From assembly GCF_024346995.1 (NCBI RefSeq), contig NZ_AP024887.1:1426001-1490000 (forward strand): DNA of 64,000 nt, written 5' to 3'. The notes beneath the pieces are model-generated. The model saw nothing but the letters and a program-made list of their open reading frames with translations. It had not been told where the DNA came from and did not search any database. The position numbers and the translations under genes were made by a program. Numbering within the stretch: the stretch's first letter is position 1; each line of letters begins with the position of its first letter. Below, piece by piece: positions 9,075-18,211 of the stretch. This DNA comes from Vibrio palustris (GTDB taxonomy: Bacteria; Pseudomonadota; Gammaproteobacteria; Enterobacterales; Vibrionaceae).

Positions 9075-9776
9075 TTACTCTTTATTGTCGTGAAATAGTG
9101 TTGGCATTATCGGCTCATCGTTCATTTCATCAAAGACGACATTATAGTTTTCTGTATAAGTACAGTGTGGTTGGCGACTACAAGTAAAGAAACGTCGACC
9201 TTTATATTCCCCCTGAGAAGCCACTTTTAAAATCATTGGGCTCCCGCAACGTTTACAAAAACGGACTTCTTTATCGGGTTCGATTAAATCGATGTGCGTG
9301 GCCAAAAGTCGACGTAACTTGCCAACTTGATAGCTCATTTTTATATTCGCACCGATTAGCGGTAAATTTGCCGATTTACACACTTGCATCACCAGCTTTT
9401 CACGCTCAGCCTTCCCTTTATCTAACGCCTTACCATTATCAAGTTCAATGACAACACGAGGCTCTAAGGTTCTAGCATCACAGACCAAATAATCAAAATA
9501 GCTGCGTGATATATGATTGTGAGCAATAAACCACGCTTTTTTATTGGTGATTTTATAGGGCGCGAGAATTGATGTCATCGACACTCGTGTCAGTACGACG
9601 CCATGTTCGCCTACAGCGGCAACCAGTGCGTTGTAAAATGCACCTTCATTGGCTGATAGTACTGGCCCTTTGACCCGATATTGATAACGTTTAGTGTCCT
9701 CTTGCTTGAGAACATACTTTTGAATCACATAAAAAAACGCAACTAAAATCGCGACGACAACAAAGATGTCGAACAT
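9075..9776 (-). CDS. DUF2726 protein with C-terminal topoisomerase-type zinc ribbon
   Basis: A 233-residue protein. An N-terminal membrane anchor (about residues 3-20) is followed by a DUF2726 domain (about 35-160) and a C4 zinc ribbon with C174, C177, C199 and C205 (CKRCG ... FTCSRQPHC), the type found at the end of topoisomerase I. The DUF2726 part has an FDYLVCD ... VIELD ... K pattern (D95, E111, D113, K116), which fits a PD-(D/E)XK nuclease-like fold. A DNA-related role is therefore likely but unproven. A good Shine-Dalgarno (AAGGAGAG) precedes the ATG. It is a single-gene unit. Confidence 0.85.
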   Translation of the reverse strand: MFDIFVVVAILVAFFYVIQKYVLKQEDTKRYQYRVKGPVLSANEGAFYNALVAAVGEHGVVLTRVSMTSILAPYKITNKKAWFIAHNHISRSYFDYLVCDARTLEPRVVIELDNGKALDKGKAEREKLVMQVCKSANLPLIGANIKMSYQVGKLRRLLATHIDLIEPDKEVRFCKRCGSPMILKVASQGEYKGRRFFTCSRQPHCTYTENYNVVFDEMNDEPIMPTLFHDNKE

Positions 9777-9892
9777 ACAAACAGCTCTCCTTAAATAATT
9801 AACATGCCTGTGCGGTTTATGATCTGATCGAGCGTTAATCTAAAATGAATAAACCTTTCATGATGTTATTTGGGCAAGTTTACACCAAACAT

Positions 9893-9927
9893 AAAAAAAC
9901 GGAGCATTGAATGCTCCGTTTTTTTAA
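9893..9927 (-). terminator. Terminator of cheV
   Basis: ACGGAGCAT / ATGCTCCGT stem with a 3-base loop, flanked by seven A on the left and seven T on the right. It lies just 3' of cheV and may act in both directions. Confidence 0.9.
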
Positions 9928-9940
9928 TAATCGTGCACAT

Positions 9941-10909
9941 TTAAAACACAAATTTATCCATTAAAGAAACCATCTTACCAATTTCTGGTTTTGTGATCGT
10001 ATCATTGGCTCCCAACGCCAACGCTTTTTCACGATTATCCTCACTCATAATAGATGAGAACATAACAATCGGCATATCGCCATAATCAGGGTGTTCTCTG
10101 AGTCGTTTCAACAAATGCATACCGTCCATACGTGGCATTTCTACATCGGTAATGACAGCATCCAAAAACTTGCTCACCCCCACTCCTTCTGCTTTAGCAT
10201 GCTCAGCTAATTCAACCAGTTTTTCATGAGCTTCTCCGCCATCTTTACAAGCAATAATGTTGAACCCCGCTGAGGTCAATGTATCTTGGATTAAGCTACG
10301 AATAAACGCAGAGTCGTCGACAATCATAACGGTCTTCGCATTACGTTTCGCTACCATAGCTTGATTAAGATCAACACTGCGGTCAATGGTAACATCGTAC
10401 TTTTCCATACTTAGTTCTGGATTAATATCCGCAATAATTTTTTCGAAATCTAGAATCATAATGAGCTTATTTTCCTTGCGTACGACGGCGACGACACAAT
10501 CTTGCTCACCCGCTTCTAAAAATTGGCTGGGAGATTCTACATCGTTCCATGAAATACGGTGAATACGGCTCACGCTATCGATTAGAAAACCATTAGTCAT
10601 ACGGTTAAAGTCAGTGACGATAACAAACTTCTTATCGATATCACTGTGGACAGGAACACCTAACCAGCCAGCGAGATCGACCAACGGTGTCAAAATATCC
10701 CGAGAAGAAAATACACCAATCATATGTGGCTGAGCATTTGGATAATCTGTGGTTTCAGGAACACGAATAACTTCGCGTACTTTAGCGACATTAATTCCGT
10801 AATAGCATGTTTTTGTTTTGCCGTTCGGTAAATGCTTTTCCAGATGAAACTCAATAATTTCCAGTTCATTGGTGCCACTTTCTAATAAAATTGCATCACT
10901 TTTGCTCAT
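9941..10909 (-). CDS. cheV: Chemotaxis coupling protein CheV
   Basis: A 322-residue CheW-REC fusion that couples chemoreceptors to CheA and can be phosphorylated. The CheW-like domain covers about residues 10-165 (YGINVAKVREVIRVPE). The receiver domain covers about 193-320, with acidic pair D198/D199, phospho-acceptor D255 in ITDVEMPRMDG, and K307 in ITKPE. The frame is open 31 codons further upstream, but homologues begin near MSKSDAILLESG, so the ATG at 10909 is used. It lies alone, away from the main che cluster, as is usual for CheV paralogues in vibrios. Confidence 0.92.
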   Translation of the reverse strand: MSKSDAILLESGTNELEIIEFHLEKHLPNGKTKTCYYGINVAKVREVIRVPETTDYPNAQPHMIGVFSSRDILTPLVDLAGWLGVPVHSDIDKKFVIVTDFNRMTNGFLIDSVSRIHRISWNDVESPSQFLEAGEQDCVVAVVRKENKLIMILDFEKIIADINPELSMEKYDVTIDRSVDLNQAMVAKRNAKTVMIVDDSAFIRSLIQDTLTSAGFNIIACKDGGEAHEKLVELAEHAKAEGVGVSKFLDAVITDVEMPRMDGMHLLKRLREHPDYGDMPIVMFSSIMSEDNREKALALGANDTITKPEIGKMVSLMDKFVF

Positions 10910-11429
10910 AATTGTCACATCATTCAAAGATTGGGAATACGCTTTAAAAAACACCTTGCTCATGACTATAAATTGAGCCAATCCCAAGCAGTTCTGTGTC
11001 AATTAAAACAATGTACCTGTATTTTAGGTGTTGGGGTCAATGATCTTAACCGCACGACTCTTATCTCTCTAAAGAACTCTGTTGATTTAGTTAACCAGCC
11101 TATGAGTGCCTGCGATCATTTACTTTCGCTATCCTAAGGTTTAAACACCTGTGCAGTGTTAAACATTGTCAAAACACGAATTTAAATCAGTTGATAAAAC
11201 TTTAGTTGTTGTTCTTATCTTCGTCTAGTTATCTACTCATATTTGAGAATAATTTCATAACTCTATGCATAAATAGGCACTAAGTAGTATATCGCTAATC
11301 AATGACAGCAAAGTTTCGCGCAAAATAATACCATTCATTCTACAAAGAATAGATGGTCGCACTATACTTATTAGGTAGTGCTTAATGCACGACTAGCTAT
11401 GCAATCAACACACAATAAAGGAGACGATT
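10910..11429. other. 520-bp divergent intergenic region
   Basis: Between leftward cheV and a rightward small gene. It is AT-rich, with an open frame on the plus strand that lacks a Shine-Dalgarno and coding character, which I regard as spurious. Promoters for both flanking genes must lie here, but I do not see a convincing -35/-10 pair or operator. Confidence 0.5.
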
Positions 11430-11663
11430 ATGGAACGCGACGATTTAGGTATCTGTTTGAGCAGTCACCTACTTAGTAGTCATTTATATTCAACGTTTAC
11501 TAGTGTGCGGGCATATAAAGTCGATTCATCAGACCATAACGATGTCACCGTGATCTTTTCTAGTCCGCAAATGACGGGCCGTGACGTGTTAAAATCGATG
11601 GAGACTGATGATGAGTTAGAATGGCGAGCCGAACATCTTTGCTGTGAGCAACACCACTTCTAA
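11430..11663 (+). CDS. Small hypothetical protein
   Basis: A 77-residue soluble protein with Shine-Dalgarno AAAGGAG correctly spaced from its ATG, which supports translation. It is rich in Ser, Asp and Glu, has a CC pair near the end (HLCCEQHHF) and no membrane segment or known domain. The function is unknown. It is a monocistronic unit upstream of the TolC-type export operon. Confidence 0.65.
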   Translation: MERDDLGICLSSHLLSSHLYSTFTSVRAYKVDSSDHNDVTVIFSSPQMTGRDVLKSMETDDELEWRAEHLCCEQHHF

Positions 11664-11804
11664 CAAAATAATAGGTATAAACTGTGCGGTTCTGTGGTGT
11701 TTTTGCATTCCGAGCAAGCATGACGAGAATTGATATGCTATATATCTGACTTATAATAGATTTATTATTCTAAACTCGTCTAATCAAGGTCGGTTGCATA
11801 CACA

Positions 11805-13274
11805 ATGAAATCATTGGTTCCTTATCTCATCTGCACAACGCTCGCTTTTCCAGTGGTGCCCGTATCAGCAGCACCTATCTCCTTCATGCAAGCATGGGAA
11901 GTTCTGCAAAAAGATAATAATTCTTTAGCCGCAGAGCGAGAGAACGTTTCTCGTTATCGATACTTAAAAGATGCCACAGATAATCTGTCTCTTCCTCGTG
12001 TATCTATTGGGGCCAACTACACTCGTTTAGATGATAATGTCACACTCTCAGGAAAGAAAATTCTCGATAATACTAAACTAGAAGCCCCTGCAGGTACCGC
12101 AGCCACTTTGTCGTCATTAATTTCATCCATAAATCAAGAGCTCGCTGCGTTAGGCGGCGTCGGTACGACGACGACAATCAGCAAGCAAGATGTCGTACAT
12201 TCATCCATTCGCGCCATGTGGCCAATTTTTACTGGCGGGAGAATTAGTGCCGCGCAAAGCGCGGCCGAAGGCAAGCAGGATGAAGCCGCGAGTCAATTGC
12301 AAATGGAAACATTGGCCCGCTATGAAGATTTGGCAAAGTATTACTTTAGTGTGGTGTTAACCAAAGAGGTGCTAACAACACGTCAGGCGGTCGAGGCTGG
12401 ATTGGCAAAACATCGCAATAACGCCGTCAAACTAGAGCAACAAGGCCAAATTGCCCATGTCGAACGTTTGCAAGCCGATGTGGCGTTAGATAAAGCGACC
12501 ATTGAACGTAAAAAAGCACAAAAAAATGTCAACATTGCACAAAGCGCTTTAACCACAATTCTTGGCCAAGATGCTGAAGTTGAACCCAAAGACACACTTT
12601 TCACCAATCGTACATTGCCACCAATGAGCGCATTTACCGAACAAACCTTAGCGACCTATCCTGGTTTATCGATTCTCGATGCTAAAGAAAAACAAGCCAC
12701 CAGCTTGAGAAAATCCGAACAAGGCAAGTACTACCCGAACGTGTATCTTTATGGTAGCTACAATCTTTATGAAGACGACTCAATTGCAAGTCAGTTGAAG
12801 CCAGATTGGGTAGCCGGTATCGGCGTCAGTATTCCATTAATTGAAAGTACCGGCCGCAGCGACCGAGCAAAAGCAGCATCCAGTGCAATCTCACAAATTC
12901 ATTATTTACGAGCACAAGCTCATGAAGATTTGTCAGTACTAGTCCAAAAAACTTATCAACAAGCGGGACAAGCTTTAGAAGAAGTCGATGGGTTGAACTC
13001 GAGTATCGCTCTTGCTAAAGAAAATTTACGTTTACGCCAAAAAGCCTTTAATCAAGGTCTGTCAACATCACTTGATGTAGTGGATGCTGAACTTTATAAA
13101 GCTCAAGTACAAACTCAACAAGCGGTCGCGAGTTACCATTATTTGATTGCTCTTACCAAGTTATTAGCACTTAGTAGTGAGGTCGATACATTTTCGCATT
13201 ATCGGCGTTCCGCTTTACGCTTACATCACACACCAAAAACCGCTCCATCACGACAAACCGAGGTTGCGAAATGA
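11805..13274 (+). CDS. TolC-family outer membrane efflux protein
   Basis: A 489-residue outer membrane channel protein of the OEP/TolC type, with a Sec signal peptide ending VSAAP (cleavage near residue 23). Two repeated helical-barrel halves are visible, the second containing SIPLIESTGRSDRAKAA, equivalent to the first-half WPIFTGGRISAAQSAA. The long coiled-coil helices are rich in Ala, Gln and Lys. It would form the outer membrane exit of the pump encoded by the next three genes. The stop overlaps the next start (ATGA at 13271). The signal peptide fixes the start. Confidence 0.92.
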   Translation: MKSLVPYLICTTLAFPVVPVSAAPISFMQAWEVLQKDNNSLAAERENVSRYRYLKDATDNLSLPRVSIGANYTRLDDNVTLSGKKILDNTKLEAPAGTAATLSSLISSINQELAALGGVGTTTTISKQDVVHSSIRAMWPIFTGGRISAAQSAAEGKQDEAASQLQMETLARYEDLAKYYFSVVLTKEVLTTRQAVEAGLAKHRNNAVKLEQQGQIAHVERLQADVALDKATIERKKAQKNVNIAQSALTTILGQDAEVEPKDTLFTNRTLPPMSAFTEQTLATYPGLSILDAKEKQATSLRKSEQGKYYPNVYLYGSYNLYEDDSIASQLKPDWVAGIGVSIPLIESTGRSDRAKAASSAISQIHYLRAQAHEDLSVLVQKTYQQAGQALEEVDGLNSSIALAKENLRLRQKAFNQGLSTSLDVVDAELYKAQVQTQQAVASYHYLIALTKLLALSSEVDTFSHYRRSALRLHHTPKTAPSRQTEVAK

Positions 13275-14251
13275 AACGTCTTACCCAATGCTTGCTTGGA
13301 CTACTTGCGCTCGTCATTATCGGTGCCATTGCGTGGGGGTTTTATCAAGCCTATCAACCTCAGCCTGTCCAAATTCAAGGACAAATCGATGCTCAACAAT
13401 ACAGTATTTCGTCAAAAGTCGGCGGGCGTATTGATGAAGTGTTAGTTCGAAAAGGTGACCGCGTCACTAAAGGTCAGCATATTTTCACTCTACATAGTCC
13501 AGAGATTGAAGCTAAGTTAGAGCAAGCGGTTGCAGGACAAAAAGCCGCCGGAGCGATGGAAGCGGAAGCGCGTAGTGGTGCTCGCGAACAAAAAATTCGT
13601 GCCGCCAAAGACAAATGGATGAAGGCACGCAGTGCAGCGCAACTGGCCGAGAAAACCTACCGTCGTATTAATAACTTATATAATGATGGGGTTATTTCCG
13701 AGCAAAAACGTGATGAAGCAAAAACACAATGGCACGCAGCTAGCTACACTGAAAGCGCCGCGTTGCAAATGTACCATTTAGCTAAAGAAGGCGCACGAAA
13801 AGAAACCATTGAAGCCGCAAGTGAAAAAGCCAAAGCGGCTGCCGGCCAAGTTGCTGAAGTACAAGCGTACGCCGACGATACCAAAATCGCGAGCTGGTTT
13901 AACGGTGAAGTGTCGCAAGTATTATTGCACAGTGGTGAGCTTGCCCCGCAAGGTTTTCCTGTTGTCACGGTTATCGATACCAGTGATACGTGGGCAGTAT
14001 TCAATGTTCGAGAAGACCGCTTGTCACATTTTAAAAAAGGCGAGGAATTCACGGCTTTTGTACCTGCATTAAAACGAGACGTCACGTTTAGGGTCACTCA
14101 TATTGCTGTCATGGGTGACTTTGCAACGTGGCGTTCTACCGACGCTTCACAAGGGTTCGATTTACGCACATTTGAAGTAGAAGCACACCCGGTAAAACCT
14201 GAGCCAGAACTGCGCATGGGCATGAGTGTTGCGCTACAACTGGCTCCCTAG
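13271..14251 (+). CDS. HlyD-family periplasmic adaptor protein
   Basis: A 326-residue membrane fusion protein linking inner-membrane and outer-membrane parts of an exporter. An N-terminal anchor (about 7-27) is followed by a biotinyl-lipoyl half-motif (VGGRIDEVLVRKGDRVTKGQ), an alpha-hairpin rich in Ala/Lys/Glu (about 85-205), the second lipoyl half (SWFNGEVSQVLLHSGE) and a beta-barrel. It is close in layout to YbhG/YhiI/EmrA-like adaptors. It overlaps the TolC-like gene by 4 bp, and the first permease starts 4 bp after its stop, so the four genes are translationally coupled. Confidence 0.92.
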   Translation: MKRLTQCLLGLLALVIIGAIAWGFYQAYQPQPVQIQGQIDAQQYSISSKVGGRIDEVLVRKGDRVTKGQHIFTLHSPEIEAKLEQAVAGQKAAGAMEAEARSGAREQKIRAAKDKWMKARSAAQLAEKTYRRINNLYNDGVISEQKRDEAKTQWHAASYTESAALQMYHLAKEGARKETIEAASEKAKAAAGQVAEVQAYADDTKIASWFNGEVSQVLLHSGELAPQGFPVVTVIDTSDTWAVFNVREDRLSHFKKGEEFTAFVPALKRDVTFRVTHIAVMGDFATWRSTDASQGFDLRTFEVEAHPVKPEPELRMGMSVALQLAP

Positions 14252-14255
14252 TCTT

Positions 14256-15431
14256 ATGAGATCACAAACCTGGCAACTCATCAAACAAGACCGATGGCTA
14301 CAAAGCAGTGTGATATGGATGCCCATCGGTTTATCGGTGATTTTATGGTGGATATTTTCTCAAGGGATTGTTCGCGATCTACCTATCGGAGTCGTCGATT
14401 TATCGCACAGTACACAATCACGGCAAGTGATCAGGCATATTGATGCCACGTCTACGCTAAAGGTTCTTAAGGTTTATCCTAGCCAAGCAATGGCGAAAGC
14501 CGATCTTATTGAAAGCCATATTTATGCCTATACCGTCATTCCTCGTCATTTTGATCGTGACATTCAACGGGGGCAATCCCCGCAAGTCACAACGTTCTAT
14601 AATAGTCAGTATATTTTAACAGGCAGATTGATAAGCTCGGCCATGACGAGGGTGATGCAAACCCTCAGCGCTCACATAGATGCTGGGCAGCGTCTTGCCA
14701 AAGGCAATAAAACAGTCAGTCAAGTCATGGGACAAGCGGTGCCGGTCGGCACTCAGTTAACGCCTTTATTTAATCTTAATATGAATTACGCGCAGTTCTT
14801 AGTTTCCGGTATTATTCCGGCATTATGGCAAATATCAATTGTGACAAGCACTATTTTGATTTTATCAACCTATCAGCAACGCTTTGGCTTAAATACTTGG
14901 CTAGGTACATCCCCCTACCGGAATATGCTCGTGACTCTTTGGCCATTTTGTGTGTGGTTTGCCATACAAGGAATCGCATTTTTATGGTGGTTTTATGTCA
15001 TTTTAGATTGGCCGCAACAAGGGCAACTCTGGGTCGTCATATTTGCACAATGGATAACTCTAGTGGCCTGTATGATCATGGGGATTCTTTTCTATTTCAT
15101 CACTCTTGATCCTGCGCGAGCGCTCAGCTTTGCTGCCGCTTACACTGCACCAAGCTTTGCATTTATGGGGATTACATTTCCCGCATCAAACATGGATACT
15201 CTTGCTCAGTTTTGGCGTAATCTTTTACCTATAACTCATTATATGAGTGTGCAAATCAATCAAGTAAATTATGATTTAGAGCCACTACGTAGCTTACAGC
15301 CAATGCTATGGATGATGATTTATATCGTGCCATTGCTCATTGCAGCCGGATTAATCTATAAACGTGTTAATTTAGCCAGATCATTAACAAATAACCTAGG
15401 AGGACAGAATAATGCGCCAACTACTGAATGA
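14256..15431 (+). CDS. ABC-2-type permease, first of pair
   Basis: A 391-residue inner-membrane protein with the ABC-2 layout: one N-terminal TM (about 28-47), a large periplasmic domain (about 50-175), and five or six TM segments to the end. The conserved segment GITFPASNMDTLAQFWRNLLP (split by Asn/Met) near TM5 is typical of YhhJ/YbhS/YbhR-type permeases. The frame is open 10 codons further upstream inside the adaptor gene, but ATG 14256, four bases after that stop, is the better start. It should pair with the next gene as a heterodimeric permease. No cognate ATPase is encoded here. Confidence 0.88.
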   Translation: MRSQTWQLIKQDRWLQSSVIWMPIGLSVILWWIFSQGIVRDLPIGVVDLSHSTQSRQVIRHIDATSTLKVLKVYPSQAMAKADLIESHIYAYTVIPRHFDRDIQRGQSPQVTTFYNSQYILTGRLISSAMTRVMQTLSAHIDAGQRLAKGNKTVSQVMGQAVPVGTQLTPLFNLNMNYAQFLVSGIIPALWQISIVTSTILILSTYQQRFGLNTWLGTSPYRNMLVTLWPFCVWFAIQGIAFLWWFYVILDWPQQGQLWVVIFAQWITLVACMIMGILFYFITLDPARALSFAAAYTAPSFAFMGITFPASNMDTLAQFWRNLLPITHYMSVQINQVNYDLEPLRSLQPMLWMMIYIVPLLIAAGLIYKRVNLARSLTNNLGGQNNAPTTE

Positions 15432-16569
15432 ATGTAAGGCATTATTTACCAATAGCGTCGTGGTTATTACAGTATTTGGCGGTGTATTTTTTTATTCGTT
15501 TCTCTATCCACTCCCCTACGCTCATCAAATTCCACGCTCGCAACCCATCGCGATCGTCAATCTAGATAAAAGCCAAACCAGTTATCAACTAGAACGTATG
15601 GTCGATGCTACCCCACAATTACATGTGGTCGAGCGTGTACATTCGATTGAAGACGCAAAAGATGATTTTTATAATGGGAATATCGCAGGATTTTTAGTCA
15701 TCCCCCATCATTTTTATCGGGATTTAGCGATGAGTAAACACCCAACCCTCGCGTATGCCGGTGACGCATCTTACTTTTTAGTATACGGAACGGTGGTTGA
15801 AGGTCTGTCTCAGGCCTCTGGAACGTTAGCGGCACAAGTTAAAATTCAGCACCTACTTAACCGTGGTGATGCATTACCTCAAGCAAAGCAAACCTTATCT
15901 CCCCTGAGAAATAATTTAAAGCCGACCTTTAATGCTCGTATGGGATACGTGGATTATGTGGTTCCTGCGGTGTTTGTCCTCATTTTGCAACAAACCATGG
16001 TCATGGCTGCCGGGTTAATGGGAGGGACGCAAAAACACAGTTCAGGATACTGGTCGACCGCTTCGCAACGAACGCTGCTCTTCAATCGTACTCTCGTATT
16101 GGTACTCATCTATTATGTATTAAGTGCTTACTACTTTGGCGGAAGCTTTTATTGGCATGGGGTCAATACGCTTGCCTCACCAGTCGAACTCAGCTTGCTT
16201 TTGTTGCCTTTTTTATTGAGCACATGCTTTCTTGGTATTTTTTTAGGTGCGGTGACACCAAAACGAGAGTATGTCACGCTTTTAGTGTTAGTCAGCTCTA
16301 TGCCCTTGGTGTTTTCCGCCGGTTTTATCTGGCCGATGGAAAGTATTTCGCGACCAGTGGTCTGGTTGGCGAATCTGTTTCCAAGCACCCCAGGTATTCA
16401 AGGATTTTTAGCCTTAAACCAAATGGATGCGGCTTGGCAGCAGGTGGCGGATCAATGGACACAGCTATGGTTGCAAACTGTATTATGGGGCGGTTTAGCT
16501 TGGTGGCAATTTAAGCGTAACGGTCGAACGCTACCTAATATTGCCAACGACGGCGCATTTTCTCAATAA
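15412..16569 (+). CDS. ABC-2-type permease, second of pair
   Basis: A 385-residue paralogue of the preceding permease with the same layout: N-terminal TM, periplasmic domain starting with the QPIAIVNLDKS motif (compare DLPIGVVDLS in the first), then membrane segments including FSAGFIWPMESI. It starts 20 bp before the end of the previous gene, with a strong AGGAGG ahead of its ATG, indicating tight coupling. It is the last gene of the export operon. Its 3' end overlaps the convergent P-loop gene by 35 bp. Confidence 0.88.
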   Translation: MRQLLNECKALFTNSVVVITVFGGVFFYSFLYPLPYAHQIPRSQPIAIVNLDKSQTSYQLERMVDATPQLHVVERVHSIEDAKDDFYNGNIAGFLVIPHHFYRDLAMSKHPTLAYAGDASYFLVYGTVVEGLSQASGTLAAQVKIQHLLNRGDALPQAKQTLSPLRNNLKPTFNARMGYVDYVVPAVFVLILQQTMVMAAGLMGGTQKHSSGYWSTASQRTLLFNRTLVLVLIYYVLSAYYFGGSFYWHGVNTLASPVELSLLLLPFLLSTCFLGIFLGAVTPKREYVTLLVLVSSMPLVFSAGFIWPMESISRPVVWLANLFPSTPGIQGFLALNQMDAAWQQVADQWTQLWLQTVLWGGLAWWQFKRNGRTLPNIANDGAFSQ

Positions 16570-16915
16570 CCGTCGGCTCTATATTGTGAATGCTACCATA
16601 GTTTCCTTGGCACACCTTAATTATGAGCTTAGCGCCATACTGTTTCGCAAGGCGCTTATAAAATGCCATTTCCCAATGACGAACAAAAGTATTGGATACG
16701 ACAATACTTTCTCCTTGCCTAAGCCAATATTCACTGCGCTGTTGACACCAATCGTGAGCGGCACTCAGCTTTTCTGGCTGGAAAATATACACGTCGCGCT
16801 CATCAATAAAATACATATCCGCTTCTAAATGAACGCCCGGTAATTCTCGCGCTAGGGTTGACTTTCCCGACCCAGGTAACCCCCGCACTAGTGTGACTGT
16901 CAGCACTTTACTCAT
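16535..16915 (-). CDS. Small P-loop ATPase/kinase-like protein
   Basis: A 126-residue protein with a clear Walker A motif GLPGSGKST (residues 13-21), followed by a DMYF segment and the SNTF motif seen in small zeta-toxin/polynucleotide-kinase-like P-loop proteins. The length suggests a minimal nucleotide-binding domain that may phosphorylate a small substrate; the substrate is unknown. It runs convergently with, and overlaps, the end of the second ABC-2 permease gene, so its codons constrain that gene's C terminus. Confidence 0.75.
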   Translation of the reverse strand: MSKVLTVTLVRGLPGSGKSTLARELPGVHLEADMYFIDERDVYIFQPEKLSAAHDWCQQRSEYWLRQGESIVVSNTFVRHWEMAFYKRLAKQYGAKLIIKVCQGNYGSIHNIEPTVIEKMRRRWQY

Positions 16916-17066
16916 TAGACCACGTATTACATTATTAAAATGAATTAGTTAAAGCGCCAAAGTAGTATATGACGCTTATCGTTTATCCGCATCAAACTCG
17001 GCTATATCGCGGTTGAAAAATAGTGAAAGTTAGAGTTTAACCTCGACATTATCGAAGATTTAAGTT

Positions 17067-17098
17067 ATAAGTCTAGATGTATAGACGTCCATAGATAA
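17067..17098 (+). promoter_or_regulatory. Tandem Met boxes (MetJ operator) before metA
   Basis: Consecutive 8-mers ATAAGTCT, AGATGTAT and AGACGTCC match the MetJ consensus AGACGTCT at 5, 6 and 7 of 8 positions. They end 24 bp before the metA start. MetJ binds such tandem boxes with S-adenosylmethionine as co-repressor; this is the expected control of metA. Confidence 0.75.
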
Positions 17099-17114
17099 TA
17101 AAAGGGAGTATGTT

Positions 17115-18059
17115 GTGCCTATTAAGATCCCCGATCAATTACCCGCAAGAGATGTGCTACGTCAAGAGCATATTTTTGTCATGCCGGAGTCACGAGCGAC
17201 CACCCAGCAAATTCGTCCGCTCAAAGTCTTGATCTTAAATCTCATGCCAAAAAAAATAGAAACCGAAACACAATTCCTGCGTTTACTCTCTAACTCTCCG
17301 CTACAAATTGATGTGGAACTGTTACGAATCGATGATAGGCCAAGTAAAAACACACCTGAAGAACACTTAAACTCTTTTTATCGCCAATTTGATGTGGTTA
17401 AAAATCGTAACTTCGACGGTTTAATTATTACAGGCGCACCGCTCGGGTTAGTGCAATTTGAAGATGTGATTTATTGGAGTCACTTACAAACCGTCATTGA
17501 ATGGGCAAAAAACCACGTGACATCAACGTTGTATGTGTGTTGGGCTGCGCAAGCCGCTTTAAAATCGATTTATCAATTGCCAAAACGTACGCGTGAAGAC
17601 AAGCTTTCCGGGGTCTATTCGCATGAAACTCAGTATCAATATCACCCATTGACGCGAGGGTTTGATGATACGTTTTTAGCTCCTCATTCACGTCACGCTG
17701 ATTTTGATCCAACCTATCTTGCTGATAATACTGATCTGGATATTCTTGCAGTATCACAACAGGCTGGCGTCTACCTTGCTTGCACCAAAGACAAACGAAA
17801 TGTGTTTGTGACCGGTCATCCAGAATATGAAGCATCAACCCTACATCACGAATACCAACGGGATGTCGATCAAGGGCTATCTCCAATGATGCCGATCAAT
17901 TATTACCCAGAAGATAATCCAGCCAACTCACCGCGCGCGACTTGGCGTAGCCATGGTAATTTATTATTTTCAAATTGGTTGAACTACTGCGTGTATCAGC
18001 AGACTCCGTTTGACCTAGAAAACTTTAGTGAAGATAAATTTACGAAAGATGACGAGTAA
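17115..18059 (+). CDS. metA: Homoserine O-succinyltransferase
   Basis: A 314-residue cytoplasmic enzyme that commits homoserine to methionine synthesis. The catalytic Cys142 sits in VCWAAQAAL and the His/Glu pair is H235 and E237 in GHPEYE, as in the MetA family. Position 111 is Gly, the residue reported to favour succinyl-CoA over acetyl-CoA in MetA enzymes, so succinyltransferase is the better call. The start is GTG at 17115 with GGGAG upstream. The promoter carries MetJ boxes. It is a single-gene unit. Confidence 0.96.
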   Translation: MPIKIPDQLPARDVLRQEHIFVMPESRATTQQIRPLKVLILNLMPKKIETETQFLRLLSNSPLQIDVELLRIDDRPSKNTPEEHLNSFYRQFDVVKNRNFDGLIITGAPLGLVQFEDVIYWSHLQTVIEWAKNHVTSTLYVCWAAQAALKSIYQLPKRTREDKLSGVYSHETQYQYHPLTRGFDDTFLAPHSRHADFDPTYLADNTDLDILAVSQQAGVYLACTKDKRNVFVTGHPEYEASTLHHEYQRDVDQGLSPMMPINYYPEDNPANSPRATWRSHGNLLFSNWLNYCVYQQTPFDLENFSEDKFTKDDE

Positions 18060-18211
18060 ATAACGTCGGCGGGCATCACATCCATGGTGCCCGAATCCTA
18101 ATATCGAACATTGAGTTGTGTTAAGTCACTCGCAGTGCTTTGTATGCATGCTATGTCTATCAATCGCAACGTTTACTATCGGACTTTATCCAAGCCATGG
18201 TGATTAACACA

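Noticed and set aside
10931-11137. 68-codon plus-strand frame upstream of cheV
   Set aside because: No ribosome-binding site, overlaps the cheV 5' region, and has no recognisable family or codon bias.
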